From positions 744,001 to 808,000 of the forward strand of contig NZ_CP009149.1 in the NCBI RefSeq assembly GCF_000739065.1: a DNA stretch of 64,000 bases, given 5' to 3'. This document shows, one piece after another, positions 45,607 to 55,714 of this stretch (its first letter is position 1; each line of letters begins with the position of its first letter). This DNA is from Methanocaldococcus bathoardescens. Its GTDB lineage: Archaea; AGJL01; Methanococci; Methanococcales; Methanocaldococcaceae. Position numbers and translations under genes: made by a program. The notes beneath the pieces are model-generated. The model did not search any database. It was not told where the DNA came from and saw nothing but the letters and a program-made list of their open reading frames with translations.

Positions 45607-45653
45607 GTAGTTAAATAATAACATGTAGAGTATAAAAACCTTTCGGTGGCATC

Positions 45654-46031
45654 ATGTCCCAAAGTATTGAGGATTACTTAGAGAGGATTTATTTATTCAC
45701 TAAAGAAAACAATAGACCAATAAAAACAACTGAATTAGCTAAATTGTTAAATATAAAACCATCAGCAGTTACAAACATGGCAAAAAAATTACATAAATTG
45801 GGCTATGTTAATTATGAACCATACATTGGGATATCTTTAACAGAAAAGGGTATAGAAGAAGCTAAAAAAATATTGGATAAACATAAAACTATCAAAACAT
45901 TTTTAGTGGAGTTTTTGGGATTAGATGAAAAAACAGCTTCTGAAGAAGCTTGTAAGTTGGAGCATGCATTGTCAGATGAAATATTGGAAAGATTAAAGAT
46001 TTTCATGGAAAAATTTAAAGACAAAATTTAA
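45654..46031 (+). CDS. DtxR/MntR-family metal-dependent transcription regulator
   Basis: 125 residues. The N-terminal winged helix is SQSIEDYLERIYLFTKENNRPIKTTELAKLLNIKPSAVTNMAKKLHKLGYVNYEPY. The dimerisation/metal helix region (EACKLEHALSDEILERLKIFMEKF) has the His/Glu/Cys positions typical of this family. The SH3-like C-terminal domain is absent, as in MntR-type proteins. It is divergent from feoAB, so it probably represses iron uptake when Fe(II) is sufficient. Its stop overlaps the convergent hemC end. Confidence 0.88.
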   Translation: MSQSIEDYLERIYLFTKENNRPIKTTELAKLLNIKPSAVTNMAKKLHKLGYVNYEPYIGISLTEKGIEEAKKILDKHKTIKTFLVEFLGLDEKTASEEACKLEHALSDEILERLKIFMEKFKDKI

Positions 46032-46906
46032 TTTTTTAACTTCACTCCAATCTTTTTTCCAAGCTCAATTGCTTTATTAATTTCATTGACTTTGCATTTT
46101 ATTTCTCCAGAGGCCTTTTTTAGTTCATCATTTATAACAACTCCTGCATCTAATTTTAACTTCTCATTTTTTTCATCATAAATTGCTAAAGCTCCAAATG
46201 GAACACTACATCCTCCTCCAAATTCATTTAATGCAGCTCTCTCACATAATGACTCTAAATAAGTTTTTTCATGGTTAATTTCTTTTAAGATATTTCTCAT
46301 CTCTTTATCATCTCTTTTGCAAGCAACAGCTATAATTCCCTGTGCTGGAGCTGGAAGGATATCTAATCTTTTATAGTTAAAATCATCTAAATTAATTCCC
46401 AACCTTACTATTCCAGCTTCAGATAAAACAATAGCATCATAAAGCCCCTCTTTTAGCTTTCTTAATCTTGTATCTACATTTCCTCTCAACAATTCAAATT
46501 TTGCATTTGGATATAGAAATTTTAAAAAAGCCCTCCTTCTTAAACTTGAAGTGCCTATAACTATCACGCTATTTTCATCAAAATCAATATCTTTATTCCA
46601 AATTAACAAATCATAATAACTGTCTCTTTCCAAAACAGCCCCAACCATTAAATTTTCATTCCAAATAGTTGGAATATCCTTTAAGCTATGAACTGCTATA
46701 TCAATTTCATTATTTAACATAGCTAAATCCAACTCTTTTGTAAAAACTCCAATACCAATATCTGAAAGTTTTTTATCTAAAACTCTATCTCCAGTTGTTT
46801 TAATTATCTTTATCTCAACATCATATCCAAGATTTTTTAATAGCTCAGCCACTTTATTTGCTTGATATAGAGCTAATTTACTACCTCTTGTCCCTATCCT
46901 AATCAT
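46028..46906 (-). CDS. hemC: Porphobilinogen deaminase HemC
   Basis: 292 residues. RIGTRGSKLALYQANKVAELL, TTGDRVLDKKLSDIGIGVFTKELDLAML, HSLKDIPT, GTSSLRRRAFL and the dipyrromethane-cofactor Cys in NEFGGGCSVPFGAL are all intact. It polymerises four porphobilinogens into hydroxymethylbilane for cobamide, F430 and haem-type tetrapyrroles. GGGGGA precedes the ATG. It lies 9 bases downstream of the diphthine ligase gene. Confidence 0.96.
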   Translation of the reverse strand: MIRIGTRGSKLALYQANKVAELLKNLGYDVEIKIIKTTGDRVLDKKLSDIGIGVFTKELDLAMLNNEIDIAVHSLKDIPTIWNENLMVGAVLERDSYYDLLIWNKDIDFDENSVIVIGTSSLRRRAFLKFLYPNAKFELLRGNVDTRLRKLKEGLYDAIVLSEAGIVRLGINLDDFNYKRLDILPAPAQGIIAVACKRDDKEMRNILKEINHEKTYLESLCERAALNEFGGGCSVPFGALAIYDEKNEKLKLDAGVVINDELKKASGEIKCKVNEINKAIELGKKIGVKLKN

Positions 46907-46915
46907 AGTCCCCCT

Positions 46916-47587
46916 TTATTCCTTATCAACTAATTTTGCCTTCTTTATATGATAGATTCCCCAAGTTTCATGCCATTCAATTTCAGCATCAACAACTTCT
47001 ATCCTCTTTTTAAATACTGGAGAATCAAAAACGAATGTTTCAGCTTCTCCTCCTTCAAATGCCTTATGTATCCCGTACTTTTCACAGATATTTAATAATT
47101 TATCAATATTTTCTTTTGTTATCCTTTTTCCTAACCATTCTTTACCTAATCCATAGGCATAAACTCCAACAATCCTTACATCAAAAAGCTCACTCACAGT
47201 TCTTAAAATCCACTCCGGATCTTTGTGCCATAATGGAGAAAAAGATTTTAATCCCAATTCTTCACAAATTCTGTCAATTCTTGATTTTTGATAAACACTT
47301 GCTACTGCTCCAGTAACAATTCCTTCAACATCTAATTTTTCAATTCCTTTTTTTAAGTCTTCAACTTCTTTCTCCTTCTCTCCTTTTGTATAGATTTTTA
47401 TTAATGGAATGCCTGCAGCTTCAGCACTCAGCTCAGTTAAATGCACATTTGGGATGTGGAACATATAGCTTTCTTTATTCTCACTCTCTACATTTACAAG
47501 GTATTTTACATCAAAACCTTCTTTTAACGCCCAATATAAAGCATAATTTGAATCCTTTCCTCCAGAATACAAAACAGCAACTTTCAT
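46916..47587 (-). CDS. dph6: Diphthine-ammonia ligase Dph6-like
   Basis: 223 residues from ATG 47587 (GGTGATAAC upstream). The PP-loop ATPase motif is [17 protein letters not shown] at the N-terminus. [36 protein letters not shown] and [21 protein letters not shown] are Dph6/ATPBD4 signatures. It completes diphthamide on elongation factor 2 in archaea. It is in an operon with hemC and argC. Confidence 0.88.
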   Translation of the reverse strand: MKVAVLYSGGKDSNYALYWALKEGFDVKYLVNVESENKESYMFHIPNVHLTELSAEAAGIPLIKIYTKGEKEKEVEDLKKGIEKLDVEGIVTGAVASVYQKSRIDRICEELGLKSFSPLWHKDPEWILRTVSELFDVRIVGVYAYGLGKEWLGKRITKENIDKLLNICEKYGIHKAFEGGEAETFVFDSPVFKKRIEVVDAEIEWHETWGIYHIKKAKLVDKE

Positions 47588-47625
47588 GTTATCACCAAAA
47601 AGAATTGATAAAAATAATAATAAAA

Positions 47626-48651
47626 TCATGGATTTAATCCTACGCTAAATAACCCTTCTTTTTCATCAAATCCAAACATTATATTCATGTTTTGTATTGC
47701 CTGTCCACTCGCTCCTTTAACTAAGTTATCTATTGCTGAAATAACTACCAATCTACCATGCTCATCTATCTTAAATCCACCAATATCACAGAAATTCGTT
47801 CCTCTAACCCATGTTAATTTTGGAATCTCTTCTGAAAATACTCTAACAAAAATCTCATTGTTATAGAATTTTTCATAGAGCTTAATTATCTCTTCTCTAT
47901 CAACATCTTTAGACAGAAATGTATGTGCAGTTGTTAAAATTCCTCTTGTTATTGGAGCTAAGTGAGGAGTAAATGAAACCTTTGCTTTTCCAAGCTTTTT
48001 CAATTCTTTTTCAATCTCTGGGGTGTGTCTGTGGGTGGTTATTTTGTAAGGATTTATGTTCTCATTTACATTTGGGAAGTGTGTTGTTTCCGTTGGATTT
48101 ACTCCTGCCCCACTAACTCCAGTTTTTGAATCAAATATAATCCTTTCTTCAATAATTCCCTCTTTAACTAATGGAGCTACTGCTAAAATAGCCCCTGTTG
48201 GGAAACATCCAGGATTTGCTACAAGTTGAGCTTCTTTTATTTCCTCTCTATGCAGTTCTGGAAGTCCATAAGCAATTTTCACATTTGGCAATCCTTTATG
48301 CTTTATTTTATAATATTTCTCATACAAGCTTAAATCCTCAAATCTATAATCTCCACTTAAGTCAATAACTTTCATTCCCCTCTCAATAAAATCTGGAACT
48401 ATATCCATTGAAGCTCCATGTGGTGTTGCAGTAAATACTAAATCAGCATCAACTTTATCAATATCTCCAGTGAAATATAGGTCTTTATATTTTTCAATAC
48501 CTTTCAAATGTGGGTGAATCTTAAAAACATGCTTTCCATCTTCTTTTCTTGAGGTTATATAAGCTACATCAACCTTATCATGATTGGCTAACAATCTCAA
48601 TAATTCAGCTCCAGTGTATCCAGTAGCTCCGATTATTGCCACTTCTTTCAT
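47626..48651 (-). CDS. argC: N-acetyl-gamma-glutamyl-phosphate reductase ArgC
   Basis: 341 residues. The NADP-binding [20 protein letters not shown], the catalytic Cys in [11 protein letters not shown] and the [20 protein letters not shown] and [11 protein letters not shown] motifs identify ArgC. It reduces acetylglutamyl phosphate in arginine (or a related) synthesis. The ATG overlaps the stop of the upstream HEPN-like gene (ATGA), so argC translation may depend on that gene; GGTGAAAAA lies inside the upstream gene. Confidence 0.95.
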   Translation of the reverse strand: MKEVAIIGATGYTGAELLRLLANHDKVDVAYITSRKEDGKHVFKIHPHLKGIEKYKDLYFTGDIDKVDADLVFTATPHGASMDIVPDFIERGMKVIDLSGDYRFEDLSLYEKYYKIKHKGLPNVKIAYGLPELHREEIKEAQLVANPGCFPTGAILAVAPLVKEGIIEERIIFDSKTGVSGAGVNPTETTHFPNVNENINPYKITTHRHTPEIEKELKKLGKAKVSFTPHLAPITRGILTTAHTFLSKDVDREEIIKLYEKFYNNEIFVRVFSEEIPKLTWVRGTNFCDIGGFKIDEHGRLVVISAIDNLVKGASGQAIQNMNIMFGFDEKEGLFSVGLNP

Positions 48652-49271
48652 TTTTTCACCCATAATTCTCTTAATATCTTACATACATCGTTTTTATTCT
48701 TTCTTAGGATTCCCTCCAATTTGCTTAATGATTCAATAATAAGGTTGTATTTCCTTTCAAGCTTTTTTATAACTCTAGTTTTTTCAAAGTTTATTTCCTC
48801 ATAATCTCTGTTAGTTTTAACAGTTTTATGATTACTGTTAGTTTTAATTTTAACTGGTGTAGGAATGGACAAATCATAATCAGCCGCTACTCTATGACCT
48901 TTAAGACAGTCTAACGAGTTATATATCTGACTAATAGCCTCTCTTAATTCAGGATTTTGGTTTAAATTATTATTATCTCTAATTTTCTCAATAAATTTCA
49001 ATAAAGTGTTATGAACCGAGCCTCCTAACAATGCATCTTTAAAATAATTAACTTCTTTTGGACAGTTTGAATAATTGGATAGCTCTCTAATTATTGTTTC
49101 TCTTAAAATTAAAAAAGCAGAATAATACAACCTTCCAGCAATAACCCTATTAATACATTCTATTGATATTTCATTAGGATTGTGAATGTTATCCTTATTT
49201 TCTTTTAAATACATTGCAAGATTTTTAAATTCTTCAGGATTAAAATTGCTTTTAGATGTGGGTGTTTTCAA
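48648..49271 (-). CDS. HEPN-like protein of an unknown operon
   Basis: 207 residues, helical. [26 protein letters not shown] (about 36-61), [13 protein letters not shown] (85-97) and [13 protein letters not shown] (122-134) look like a HEPN domain, where the final Arg-(x)-Ala-Asp-Tyr helix is typical. The C-terminal ~55 residues are a Lys-rich helix pair ([25 protein letters not shown]). A canonical RxxxxH nuclease motif is not clear. Upstream are two more unrecognised genes; downstream argC overlaps by four bases. Toxin or RNA-binding roles are possible but not shown. Confidence 0.5.
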   Translation of the reverse strand: MKTPTSKSNFNPEEFKNLAMYLKENKDNIHNPNEISIECINRVIAGRLYYSAFLILRETIIRELSNYSNCPKEVNYFKDALLGGSVHNTLLKFIEKIRDNNNLNQNPELREAISQIYNSLDCLKGHRVAADYDLSIPTPVKIKTNSNHKTVKTNRDYEEINFEKTRVIKKLERKYNLIIESLSKLEGILRKNKNDVCKILRELWVKK

Positions 49272-49279
49272 TTTCCCAC

Positions 49280-49789
49280 CTATTTAAAGATTGAAAAAAC
49301 CAAAATTCTGTTAGATAATGGGCTTTTATAAATATTATTTTCTAATTCTTCTGAAATATCTAATGATTCATCAGAGTCTTCAAATATTGGTAGAATTCTT
49401 ATATAATGATACAATCTACTATCATCAATATCTCCAAATATTTTTACCTTTAATAGTTCTTTTAATCTCATATATTTCTCTAAATATTTTGCAATATACT
49501 CACAAACATCATATTTTTTAGGAATTACTACCTCTATTAATGATTTTACATCCAACTCAACTTTATTTTTGAATTTTTCAGCAAATTTGATTAAAGGGCT
49601 TATTTCTCTTAATGATTTTAGTAACTTTTTTATTAGGTTTCCATCACTTAAAAACACATCAACAAGTCTTTTATTTTCATAAGAAACATTATGCACAAAA
49701 TACATAATTAGTTCTTTATCTTCTTCTTTAAATGTGGCTTTATATAATTCATCATTTGGAGTATATTCATACACTTCTATTACTTCCAT
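49280..49789 (-). CDS. Unrecognised protein, second gene of the HEPN-like operon
   Basis: 169 residues from ATG 49789, preceded by GGGTGAAAAC; it overlaps the gene before it by 23 bases. No family recognised. The N-terminal half looks like a beta-rich domain (MEVIEVYEYTPNDELYKATFKEEDKELIMYFVHN), and the rest is helical with charged segments. No signal peptide or catalytic motif. The HEPN-like gene begins 8 bases after its stop, so the two form one operon. Confidence 0.55.
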   Translation of the reverse strand: MEVIEVYEYTPNDELYKATFKEEDKELIMYFVHNVSYENKRLVDVFLSDGNLIKKLLKSLREISPLIKFAEKFKNKVELDVKSLIEVVIPKKYDVCEYIAKYLEKYMRLKELLKVKIFGDIDDSRLYHYIRILPIFEDSDESLDISEELENNIYKSPLSNRILVFSIFK

Positions 49790-50333
49790 CGTTTTCACCC
49801 TCTAATACCTTCTTAATGACATCATAAATCTTTCTTAAATCCTTTTCTGTGAGTTCAAAGCCCAAAGTTTTTGAGTCATCATAGTCTATTTTTAAAATAT
49901 AATGTTTTATAGATTTTCCATTAATTACTCTCGATGTTTTATATACTTTGAAATCATCTAAAACCGGCATAACATACTCTCTTTTAAATAATGCCTTTAA
50001 TCTTAGATTTTCAACGTCAAATTTATTGAAAATCTTTTTTTCTAATTCATTTTCTGGATTTTTATTATTTATAACCATCTCTTTTAAAGATTTTCCAATA
50101 ACATCCATACCTTTTTTAATATACAGAGCTATTTCATTTTCATCAATACTGAATTTATTTACTATCTCTTTAGTGTCTAATTTTGATATAGACAATCCCA
50201 TTTTGTCCTTAGATACTTTTACATCAATTTCTGCAAAATCTAAAAGGTATTCAATAATTCCATCTATCTTTTCTGAATCTAAATCATGAGATGTAAGTTT
50301 TTCTAATAAATCGATTAATTCTCTCCCACTCAT
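49767..50333 (-). CDS. Unrecognised protein, first gene of the HEPN-like operon
   Basis: 188 residues from ATG 50333, with GTGA upstream. No known family. An N-terminal helical stretch (SGRELIDLLEKLTSHDLDSEKIDGIIEYLLDFAEI) is followed by a mixed domain (VMPVLDDFKVYKTSRVINGKSIKHYILKIDYDDSKTLGF) and a C-terminal helix. It is the first gene, so the operon promoter is likely in 50340-50440. Soluble; no membrane segment. Confidence 0.55.
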   Translation of the reverse strand: MSGRELIDLLEKLTSHDLDSEKIDGIIEYLLDFAEIDVKVSKDKMGLSISKLDTKEIVNKFSIDENEIALYIKKGMDVIGKSLKEMVINNKNPENELEKKIFNKFDVENLRLKALFKREYVMPVLDDFKVYKTSRVINGKSIKHYILKIDYDDSKTLGFELTEKDLRKIYDVIKKVLEGENDGSNRSV

Positions 50334-50447
50334 AATTTCACACAAATTCATTGTTGTTTAGTAGTATCTATATTTATGATAATATATATTACCTACTTTA
50401 ATTTTTTTAAGCCTACCAAAAATTAAAAAGCTTAATAAGTTTTTTAT

Positions 50448-51977
50448 TTAATTCCAATTATAAACGTCTCCAACTTTTAATTTATTTATCTTGATGATTT
50501 CTTCAACAGTCATATTTTTAGCAGACAACTCTACATAAGAGTTGTTGCTTAAAACAATTATCCAATGTGTATTTCCATCTTTTTCATATCTTATGATATC
50601 TTTGATAATTACCTTTTTTGTTTCTTTAATTTCCCCACTTCTTATAAATAGAGCATATTCTTCAGCAGAATCAAATATCTTCACATCTCCTGTCTCAACA
50701 TCAACTAAAACTATCTTAGAGATTCCTCCCCCTGATTTTGGAATAATTATGTATCTCCAATATAACTTGTTATTAACAAATATTGGCAATGGCTCAACAA
50801 TCTCAAATTTATCCCAATCGTAGGTTGGGAGAGTTTTTTGCACGTAATCTCTTCCTTTAATAGGCCCTATCTTTGGCTCACTGAATTTATACTCCCTAAT
50901 TTCCCCATCCATGCCAATTACAAATATTTTTGAGATTCCATAAGCTCTTCCATAAGGTTCAACAGCAAAAACCCAGTATGGTTTTTTATTAACCATAATT
51001 AAATATGGTTGTCTATTTCCATCTGTATCTACAAGTTCTATCTCATTCTCATGCTTAAACCATAAATTTAGGATATTTGCTATTGCTGATTCTTTCCAAT
51101 AATTTTGTGATTCAACTATTCTTCTTGCTAAACTTTCTGGAAATACTACAGAATCATTAAATTCCTTTAATGCTTCTTCTTTTGAGTAGTATTTGGTATT
51201 TCCTTTTTCATCTATAACAACAATTCCACTCCAATATGGTGTCGTATAAAATAAATGGAATTTATACTTTATTTGTGGAACTATTGTATATATCTCATTG
51301 TTTTTGATAACAACCCTTGACTTTCCATAGTCGGCAAAGTAATCAAACCTATACAGCTTCCAATATAAATTATCAGTAACTAACTGCTCCGGTGTGTATT
51401 CAATAGTTTTCTCCTCTCTTACAATAACCCTCTCAGTTGTATTTGCTGGAATTAAAAATATTCCTTTTGATTTTAGGATGATTTTGTTAAATAATCCGTC
51501 TGGCTCTAAATATGCAAACCAGAACATGGAGTTTTTGAATGTTGTTATATGGACATTTCCAATTGTGTATCTTGGATATTCCAATGAAGAAATCATAAAC
51601 GTCTCTGCAACCTTTTTTGGTAATATCCTTAGATAGCCATCATTGTTAAAGTCAAATTCTTCAAAATCTCTCATTTCTTTTGGAATATTTTCTTTTTGTA
51701 GAGTTGTTAGAGAATAGGCGTTAGCAATGTACAATAGCGGTGATAGGATAACAAAAAATATTAAAAAAATTATGGCTATGTTATGAAAGATTTCATCTAT
51801 TCTTCTTTTATATGATAAGAATCCAATAATTACTGATGTTAATATACCTAACTCAATTACAATTGGATTTTTGTAGAAAAACATAGCAAATGGATGAAAT
51901 ATTGGAGCAATAGCATACATCAAAATTAGTAATACCGCAATAAGAACAATTTGGAATATCTTCCTTTTTAAATCCAT
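50448..51977 (-). CDS. Large membrane-anchored protein of unknown function
   Basis: About 509 residues. Three hydrophobic segments near the N-terminus (about 8-28, 40-55 and 65-90) are followed by an extended, beta-rich extracytoplasmic domain of about 400 residues. That domain repeatedly shows tryptophan/tyrosine-rich blocks (NKKPYWVFAVEPYGRAYGISKIFVIG, VNNKLYWRYIIIPKSGGGISKIVLV, LYWKLYRFDYFADYGKSRVV), like a repeated PepSY- or YkuD-type surface fold. The function is unknown. It is monocistronic and co-oriented with the operon downstream. Confidence 0.6.
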   Translation of the reverse strand: MDLKRKIFQIVLIAVLLILMYAIAPIFHPFAMFFYKNPIVIELGILTSVIIGFLSYKRRIDEIFHNIAIIFLIFFVILSPLLYIANAYSLTTLQKENIPKEMRDFEEFDFNNDGYLRILPKKVAETFMISSLEYPRYTIGNVHITTFKNSMFWFAYLEPDGLFNKIILKSKGIFLIPANTTERVIVREEKTIEYTPEQLVTDNLYWKLYRFDYFADYGKSRVVIKNNEIYTIVPQIKYKFHLFYTTPYWSGIVVIDEKGNTKYYSKEEALKEFNDSVVFPESLARRIVESQNYWKESAIANILNLWFKHENEIELVDTDGNRQPYLIMVNKKPYWVFAVEPYGRAYGISKIFVIGMDGEIREYKFSEPKIGPIKGRDYVQKTLPTYDWDKFEIVEPLPIFVNNKLYWRYIIIPKSGGGISKIVLVDVETGDVKIFDSAEEYALFIRSGEIKETKKVIIKDIIRYEKDGNTHWIIVLSNNSYVELSAKNMTVEEIIKINKLKVGDVYNWN

Positions 51978-52041
51978 AAACACCCCTCCAAATATTCAAT
52001 TTAAAAAATAAAAGAATAAATAAAAAATGAATAAGATTAGA

Positions 52042-53349
52042 TTATAACAAATGTGGTGGGACTATATCCTTAGCAATTAAATCAGCATAAGTTTCTTTCT
52101 CCCTTATTAAGAACACTCCTTTTTTACTTGTTAAAACCATTCTTGGTCTTCCTCTTGCGTTGTAGTTGTTAGCCATGCTTATTCCATAAGCACCAACATC
52201 AAATATAGCCAATATATCTCCAACCTCTACTTTGTCAAGCTCTCTATCTCTACCAAAAACATCACTACTCTCGCAAAGCCCTCCAGCAACACTTACTTTT
52301 TCTTTTTCATCTTTAACTTTACAGTTTATTATATGATGATAGGCTTCATACATAGCAGGTCTCATCATGTCGTTCATTCCAGCATCAATCATAACCCATT
52401 TTGTTACTGGTGTTTCTTTTATATGGTGAACCTTTCCTAACAAATAGCCGGCAGTTGCTACTAAACTTCTTCCAGGCTCTAAGATAAGGTTTGGCATCTC
52501 TACCTTATCCTTATATTTTAACATTGTGTTTATTATTGCATCAGCCAAATCTTTTTGAGTTGGGATTTCTTTATCTTTATAGTATGGAACCCCCAAACCT
52601 CCCCCTAAATTAACATCTCTAACTTCAATTCCTTCTTCTTTCAATTTAACAACAAACTCCATAACTTTTTCAGTTGCCTCAACAAATGGACTTATATCTG
52701 TTAATTGAGAACCAATGTGGCAATGAACTCCAACAACATTTACATTCTCCATCTCTAAAGCCATTTTTATTGCTTTTAAAGCTAAACCGCTCTCAACATC
52801 TAAACCAAACTTGTTTTTCTTTAAACCAGTTGAAATCTTTGGATGTGTCTTTGGATTAACATTAGGGTTTATTCTGAAAGCTACATTAGCAGTTTCTCCC
52901 AACTCTTTTGCTGTTTCATTGATTAAGATTAACTCACTTATGCTATCAACGTTAAAAGCCCTTATATTTGCCTCAATTCCCATTATAATCTCTTCTTTTG
53001 TTTTACAGTTTCCGTTAAAGACAATTTTCTCTGAAGGGACATTTGATAACTTTGCTATATACAACTCCCCTCCACTAACAACATCTGCTCCACAACCAAG
53101 TTTAGCTAACAATCTTGTAATAGCTAAGTTTGCATTTGCTTTGTATGCGTAAGCAACAATAAACTCTTTGCCAGTTTCTTCTTCCCATCTTTTAAAAGCT
53201 TCAATATATTTGTTGTAATTTATCTTTATTTGCTCCTCTGACATCACATATAGAGGCGTTCCAAACTTCTCTGCTAATTCAATTGCATCATAACCATCTA
53301 TAAACAATCTTCCATTTTTTATCTCTACTGTATCATTGCCTAAAAACAT
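52042..53349 (-). CDS. lysA: Diaminopimelate decarboxylase LysA
   Basis: 435 residues. The PLP lysine lies in FIVAYAYKANANLAI. LARLGCGADVVSGGEL-like (LLAKLGCGADVVSGGELYIA), VGVHCHIGSQLTD, DVNLGGGLGVPY, EPGRSLVATAGYLL and CESSDVFGRDREL (active-site Cys) are typical. It converts meso-diaminopimelate to lysine. GGGTGAAAAG precedes ATG 53349. tRNA-Arg lies 40 bases upstream on the same strand. Confidence 0.96.
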   Translation of the reverse strand: MFLGNDTVEIKNGRLFIDGYDAIELAEKFGTPLYVMSEEQIKINYNKYIEAFKRWEEETGKEFIVAYAYKANANLAITRLLAKLGCGADVVSGGELYIAKLSNVPSEKIVFNGNCKTKEEIIMGIEANIRAFNVDSISELILINETAKELGETANVAFRINPNVNPKTHPKISTGLKKNKFGLDVESGLALKAIKMALEMENVNVVGVHCHIGSQLTDISPFVEATEKVMEFVVKLKEEGIEVRDVNLGGGLGVPYYKDKEIPTQKDLADAIINTMLKYKDKVEMPNLILEPGRSLVATAGYLLGKVHHIKETPVTKWVMIDAGMNDMMRPAMYEAYHHIINCKVKDEKEKVSVAGGLCESSDVFGRDRELDKVEVGDILAIFDVGAYGISMANNYNARGRPRMVLTSKKGVFLIREKETYADLIAKDIVPPHLL

Positions 53350-53389
53350 CTTTTCACCCAAAATCATTATAATATAAAAATAAAAATGA

Positions 53390-53464
53390 CGCCCGGGAGG
53401 GGATTTGAACCCCTGATCTCTGGATCCGCAATCCAGCGCCTTATCCTGGCTAGGCGACCCGGGC
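53390..53464 (-). tRNA. tRNA-Arg (anticodon GCG)
   Basis: On the minus strand: acceptor GCCCGGG/CCCGGGC with discriminator G, D-arm GCCTAGCCAGGATAAGGC, anticodon stem-loop CTGGATTGCGGATCCAG giving GCG, and T-arm AGGGGTTCAAATCCCCT. CCA is not encoded. It reads CGC/CGU. The next gene on this strand is lysA. Confidence 0.93.
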
Positions 53465-53518
53465 TTTACTATTACCTATAAAACATTAACAAAAATTAAA
53501 TGTAATGTATAAAAAATT

Positions 53519-54226
53519 TTACTTACAAAGTTCTTTCAACTCTCTAACTAACTCTCTATCTATTCTACCATTGTTTCTATCCCCTCCTTTACATGCCGCT
53601 CCTCTAACACCAACTATATCAGTTCCAATCTCTTTTAAAATTGGGATGTGTTCTTTTTTTATTGAGCCAGCTAAAGCACATTTTAGTCCATAGTCATGAG
53701 TTTCTTCAACAAACTCTGCCAAAATCTCTTTACTTTGGAAATCAAACAATGTTTTTCCATCTTTTATTGCAGTATCTAACATCGCTACATCGCATCCAGC
53801 ATCTCTCGCAATCTTTGGGATTATTAATGGTTCAACAGCTCCAACTCTATGGGCATCAGCATACCCAGCAGCAACAACTATTTTATCCTCATCAATATCC
53901 TTAACAGCTCTAACAACATTTTTCATTAACTCAACTGCCTGATAATAATTTTTAACCCCATACAATCCAACTTTTATATAATCAGCTCCACTTATAGCCG
54001 CTCCAACAGCAGCTAAAGAAATTGTCCCTGGTTTGTATGGAACATCTCCAACTGTAGCACTAACCAACAAATCTTTTGGTGTTACCTCCCTAATTGCCTT
54101 AATCATCCATGGAAAGTTGGCTCCTAAAGAACCTTCTTTTGGATTCTTTACATCTATAATGTCTGCTCCTCCAGCTATTGCCTCCTTTGCTTCTTCAACA
54201 TCTATAGGACTTACCAATAGTATCAT
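53519..54226 (-). CDS. mfnB: 4-(hydroxymethyl)-2-furancarboxaldehyde-phosphate synthase MfnB
   Basis: 235 residues, DUF556/TIM-barrel family. [74 protein letters not shown] and [13 protein letters not shown] are conserved. The M. jannaschii enzyme MJ1099 (recalled) makes 4-HFC-P from glyceraldehyde-3-phosphate for the methanofuran furan ring. The gene is divergent from glmM. Confidence 0.9.
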   Translation of the reverse strand: MILLVSPIDVEEAKEAIAGGADIIDVKNPKEGSLGANFPWMIKAIREVTPKDLLVSATVGDVPYKPGTISLAAVGAAISGADYIKVGLYGVKNYYQAVELMKNVVRAVKDIDEDKIVVAAGYADAHRVGAVEPLIIPKIARDAGCDVAMLDTAIKDGKTLFDFQSKEILAEFVEETHDYGLKCALAGSIKKEHIPILKEIGTDIVGVRGAACKGGDRNNGRIDRELVRELKELCK

Positions 54227-54340
54227 GCATTACACCTATGATATTGATTTTAATGAAAATTAACAACAATGCATATAAAAACTTAATGTTAATTATGTTT
54301 TAGAATTCATTACCTATTATGATATTATAATGGTGGAAAC

Positions 54341-55687
54341 ATGGGAAGATTATTTGGAACTTCTGGAATAAGAATGAAAAACTTGTCCCCAAAAATTGCC
54401 TATAAAGTAGGATTAGCTATAGCTAAAAAGTATAAAAATGTTGTAGTTGGAAGAGATACAAGAACTACTGGAAAATTAATTGAAACAGCATTAACTGCAG
54501 GGATTTTAAATGGTGGTGGGGAAGTTACAACTATAGATATTGTCCCAACACCTGTTTTAGGTTTTAATGCAAGAAATTATGATGCTGGTGTAATGATAAC
54601 AGCCTCACACAACCCCCCCGAATACAATGGAATAAAGCTCTTCAATAAAAATGGTTTAGCTTTTAATAAAAAAGAAGAAGATGAGATAGAGGAAATTATA
54701 TTTAAAGAAGATTTTGTTGAAGTAGGATGGGATAAAGTGGGGGATATTTGGGAAGATTGTAGAGCAATAAGAAACTATATGGAATATATCCTAAAAAATG
54801 TTGAGGTAAATGAGAAATTTAATGTGGTTGTTGATTGTGCAAACGCCTCTGCTTGCTTAGTATCACCATATTTATTTACAGATATTGGCTGTCATGTTAT
54901 ATCAGTTAATAGCCACATGGATGGAAGATTTATTGGTAGATTGCCAGAACCAGATGAAAAAAACTTAAGAAAGACAATGGATATGATTAAAGGTCTCAAT
55001 ATGAATGGAGATAGCTATATTGGTATAGCGCACGATGGGGATGCAGATAGAATGGTAGCAATAGATGAAAAGGGAAGAGTAGCTGATTTTGATAAGCTGT
55101 TAGCTGCTTTCTCAAGATATATGGTTGAAAAAACAGGTAACAAAAAGATTGTTACAACAGTAGATGCTTCAATGATTATTGATGAATATTTAAAGGATTT
55201 AGATGTTGAAATAATAAGAACAAAAGTTGGAGATGTGGCTGTTGCTGAAGAGATGATTAAAAACTCTGCTGTTTTTGGTGGAGAGCCAAGTGGAACGTGG
55301 ATTCATGGAGATATTCACTTAACACCAGACGGTATTTTAAGTGGATTGAGAGTTTTAGAGATGTTAGAATTTTACAATAAGAAATTATATGAGATATTAG
55401 ATGAAATCCCATCTTATGTAAATTTAAGAGAGAAAATTCCTTGTGAAGATAGCAAAAAAGAAAAAGTAATGAATTATGTTATTGAGAATGGAGAAGAGAT
55501 ATTTAAAACAGTTCCTGAGACAGTTGATGGAGCAAGGTTTAACTTAGAGAATGGATGGGTTTTAATAAGACCTTCAGGAACTGAGCCATATATAAGGGTT
55601 AGAGTTGAAGCAAAAGATAAAAATTCAGCTAAAGAGTTGTTGGAAAAAGGGATAAAGTTAGTTAAAGATGCCCTAAGCGCTTTATAA
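54341..55687 (+). CDS. glmM: Phosphoglucosamine mutase GlmM
   Basis: 448 residues, alpha-D-phosphohexomutase family. GTSGIRMKN at the N-terminus, VVVGRDTRTTG, the catalytic-serine loop MITASHNPPEYNGIKLF, the metal-binding AHDGDADRMVAID, GGEPSGTWIHGDIHLTPDG and the phosphate loop RPSGTEPYIRVRVEA are all present. It interconverts glucosamine-6- and 1-phosphate. glmU follows after 27 bases, so the UDP-GlcNAc pathway is an operon. Confidence 0.93.
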   Translation: MGRLFGTSGIRMKNLSPKIAYKVGLAIAKKYKNVVVGRDTRTTGKLIETALTAGILNGGGEVTTIDIVPTPVLGFNARNYDAGVMITASHNPPEYNGIKLFNKNGLAFNKKEEDEIEEIIFKEDFVEVGWDKVGDIWEDCRAIRNYMEYILKNVEVNEKFNVVVDCANASACLVSPYLFTDIGCHVISVNSHMDGRFIGRLPEPDEKNLRKTMDMIKGLNMNGDSYIGIAHDGDADRMVAIDEKGRVADFDKLLAAFSRYMVEKTGNKKIVTTVDASMIIDEYLKDLDVEIIRTKVGDVAVAEEMIKNSAVFGGEPSGTWIHGDIHLTPDGILSGLRVLEMLEFYNKKLYEILDEIPSYVNLREKIPCEDSKKEKVMNYVIENGEEIFKTVPETVDGARFNLENGWVLIRPSGTEPYIRVRVEAKDKNSAKELLEKGIKLVKDALSAL

Positions 55688-55714
55688 AATTATTTTTAAA
55701 TTTTGGTGATATAA

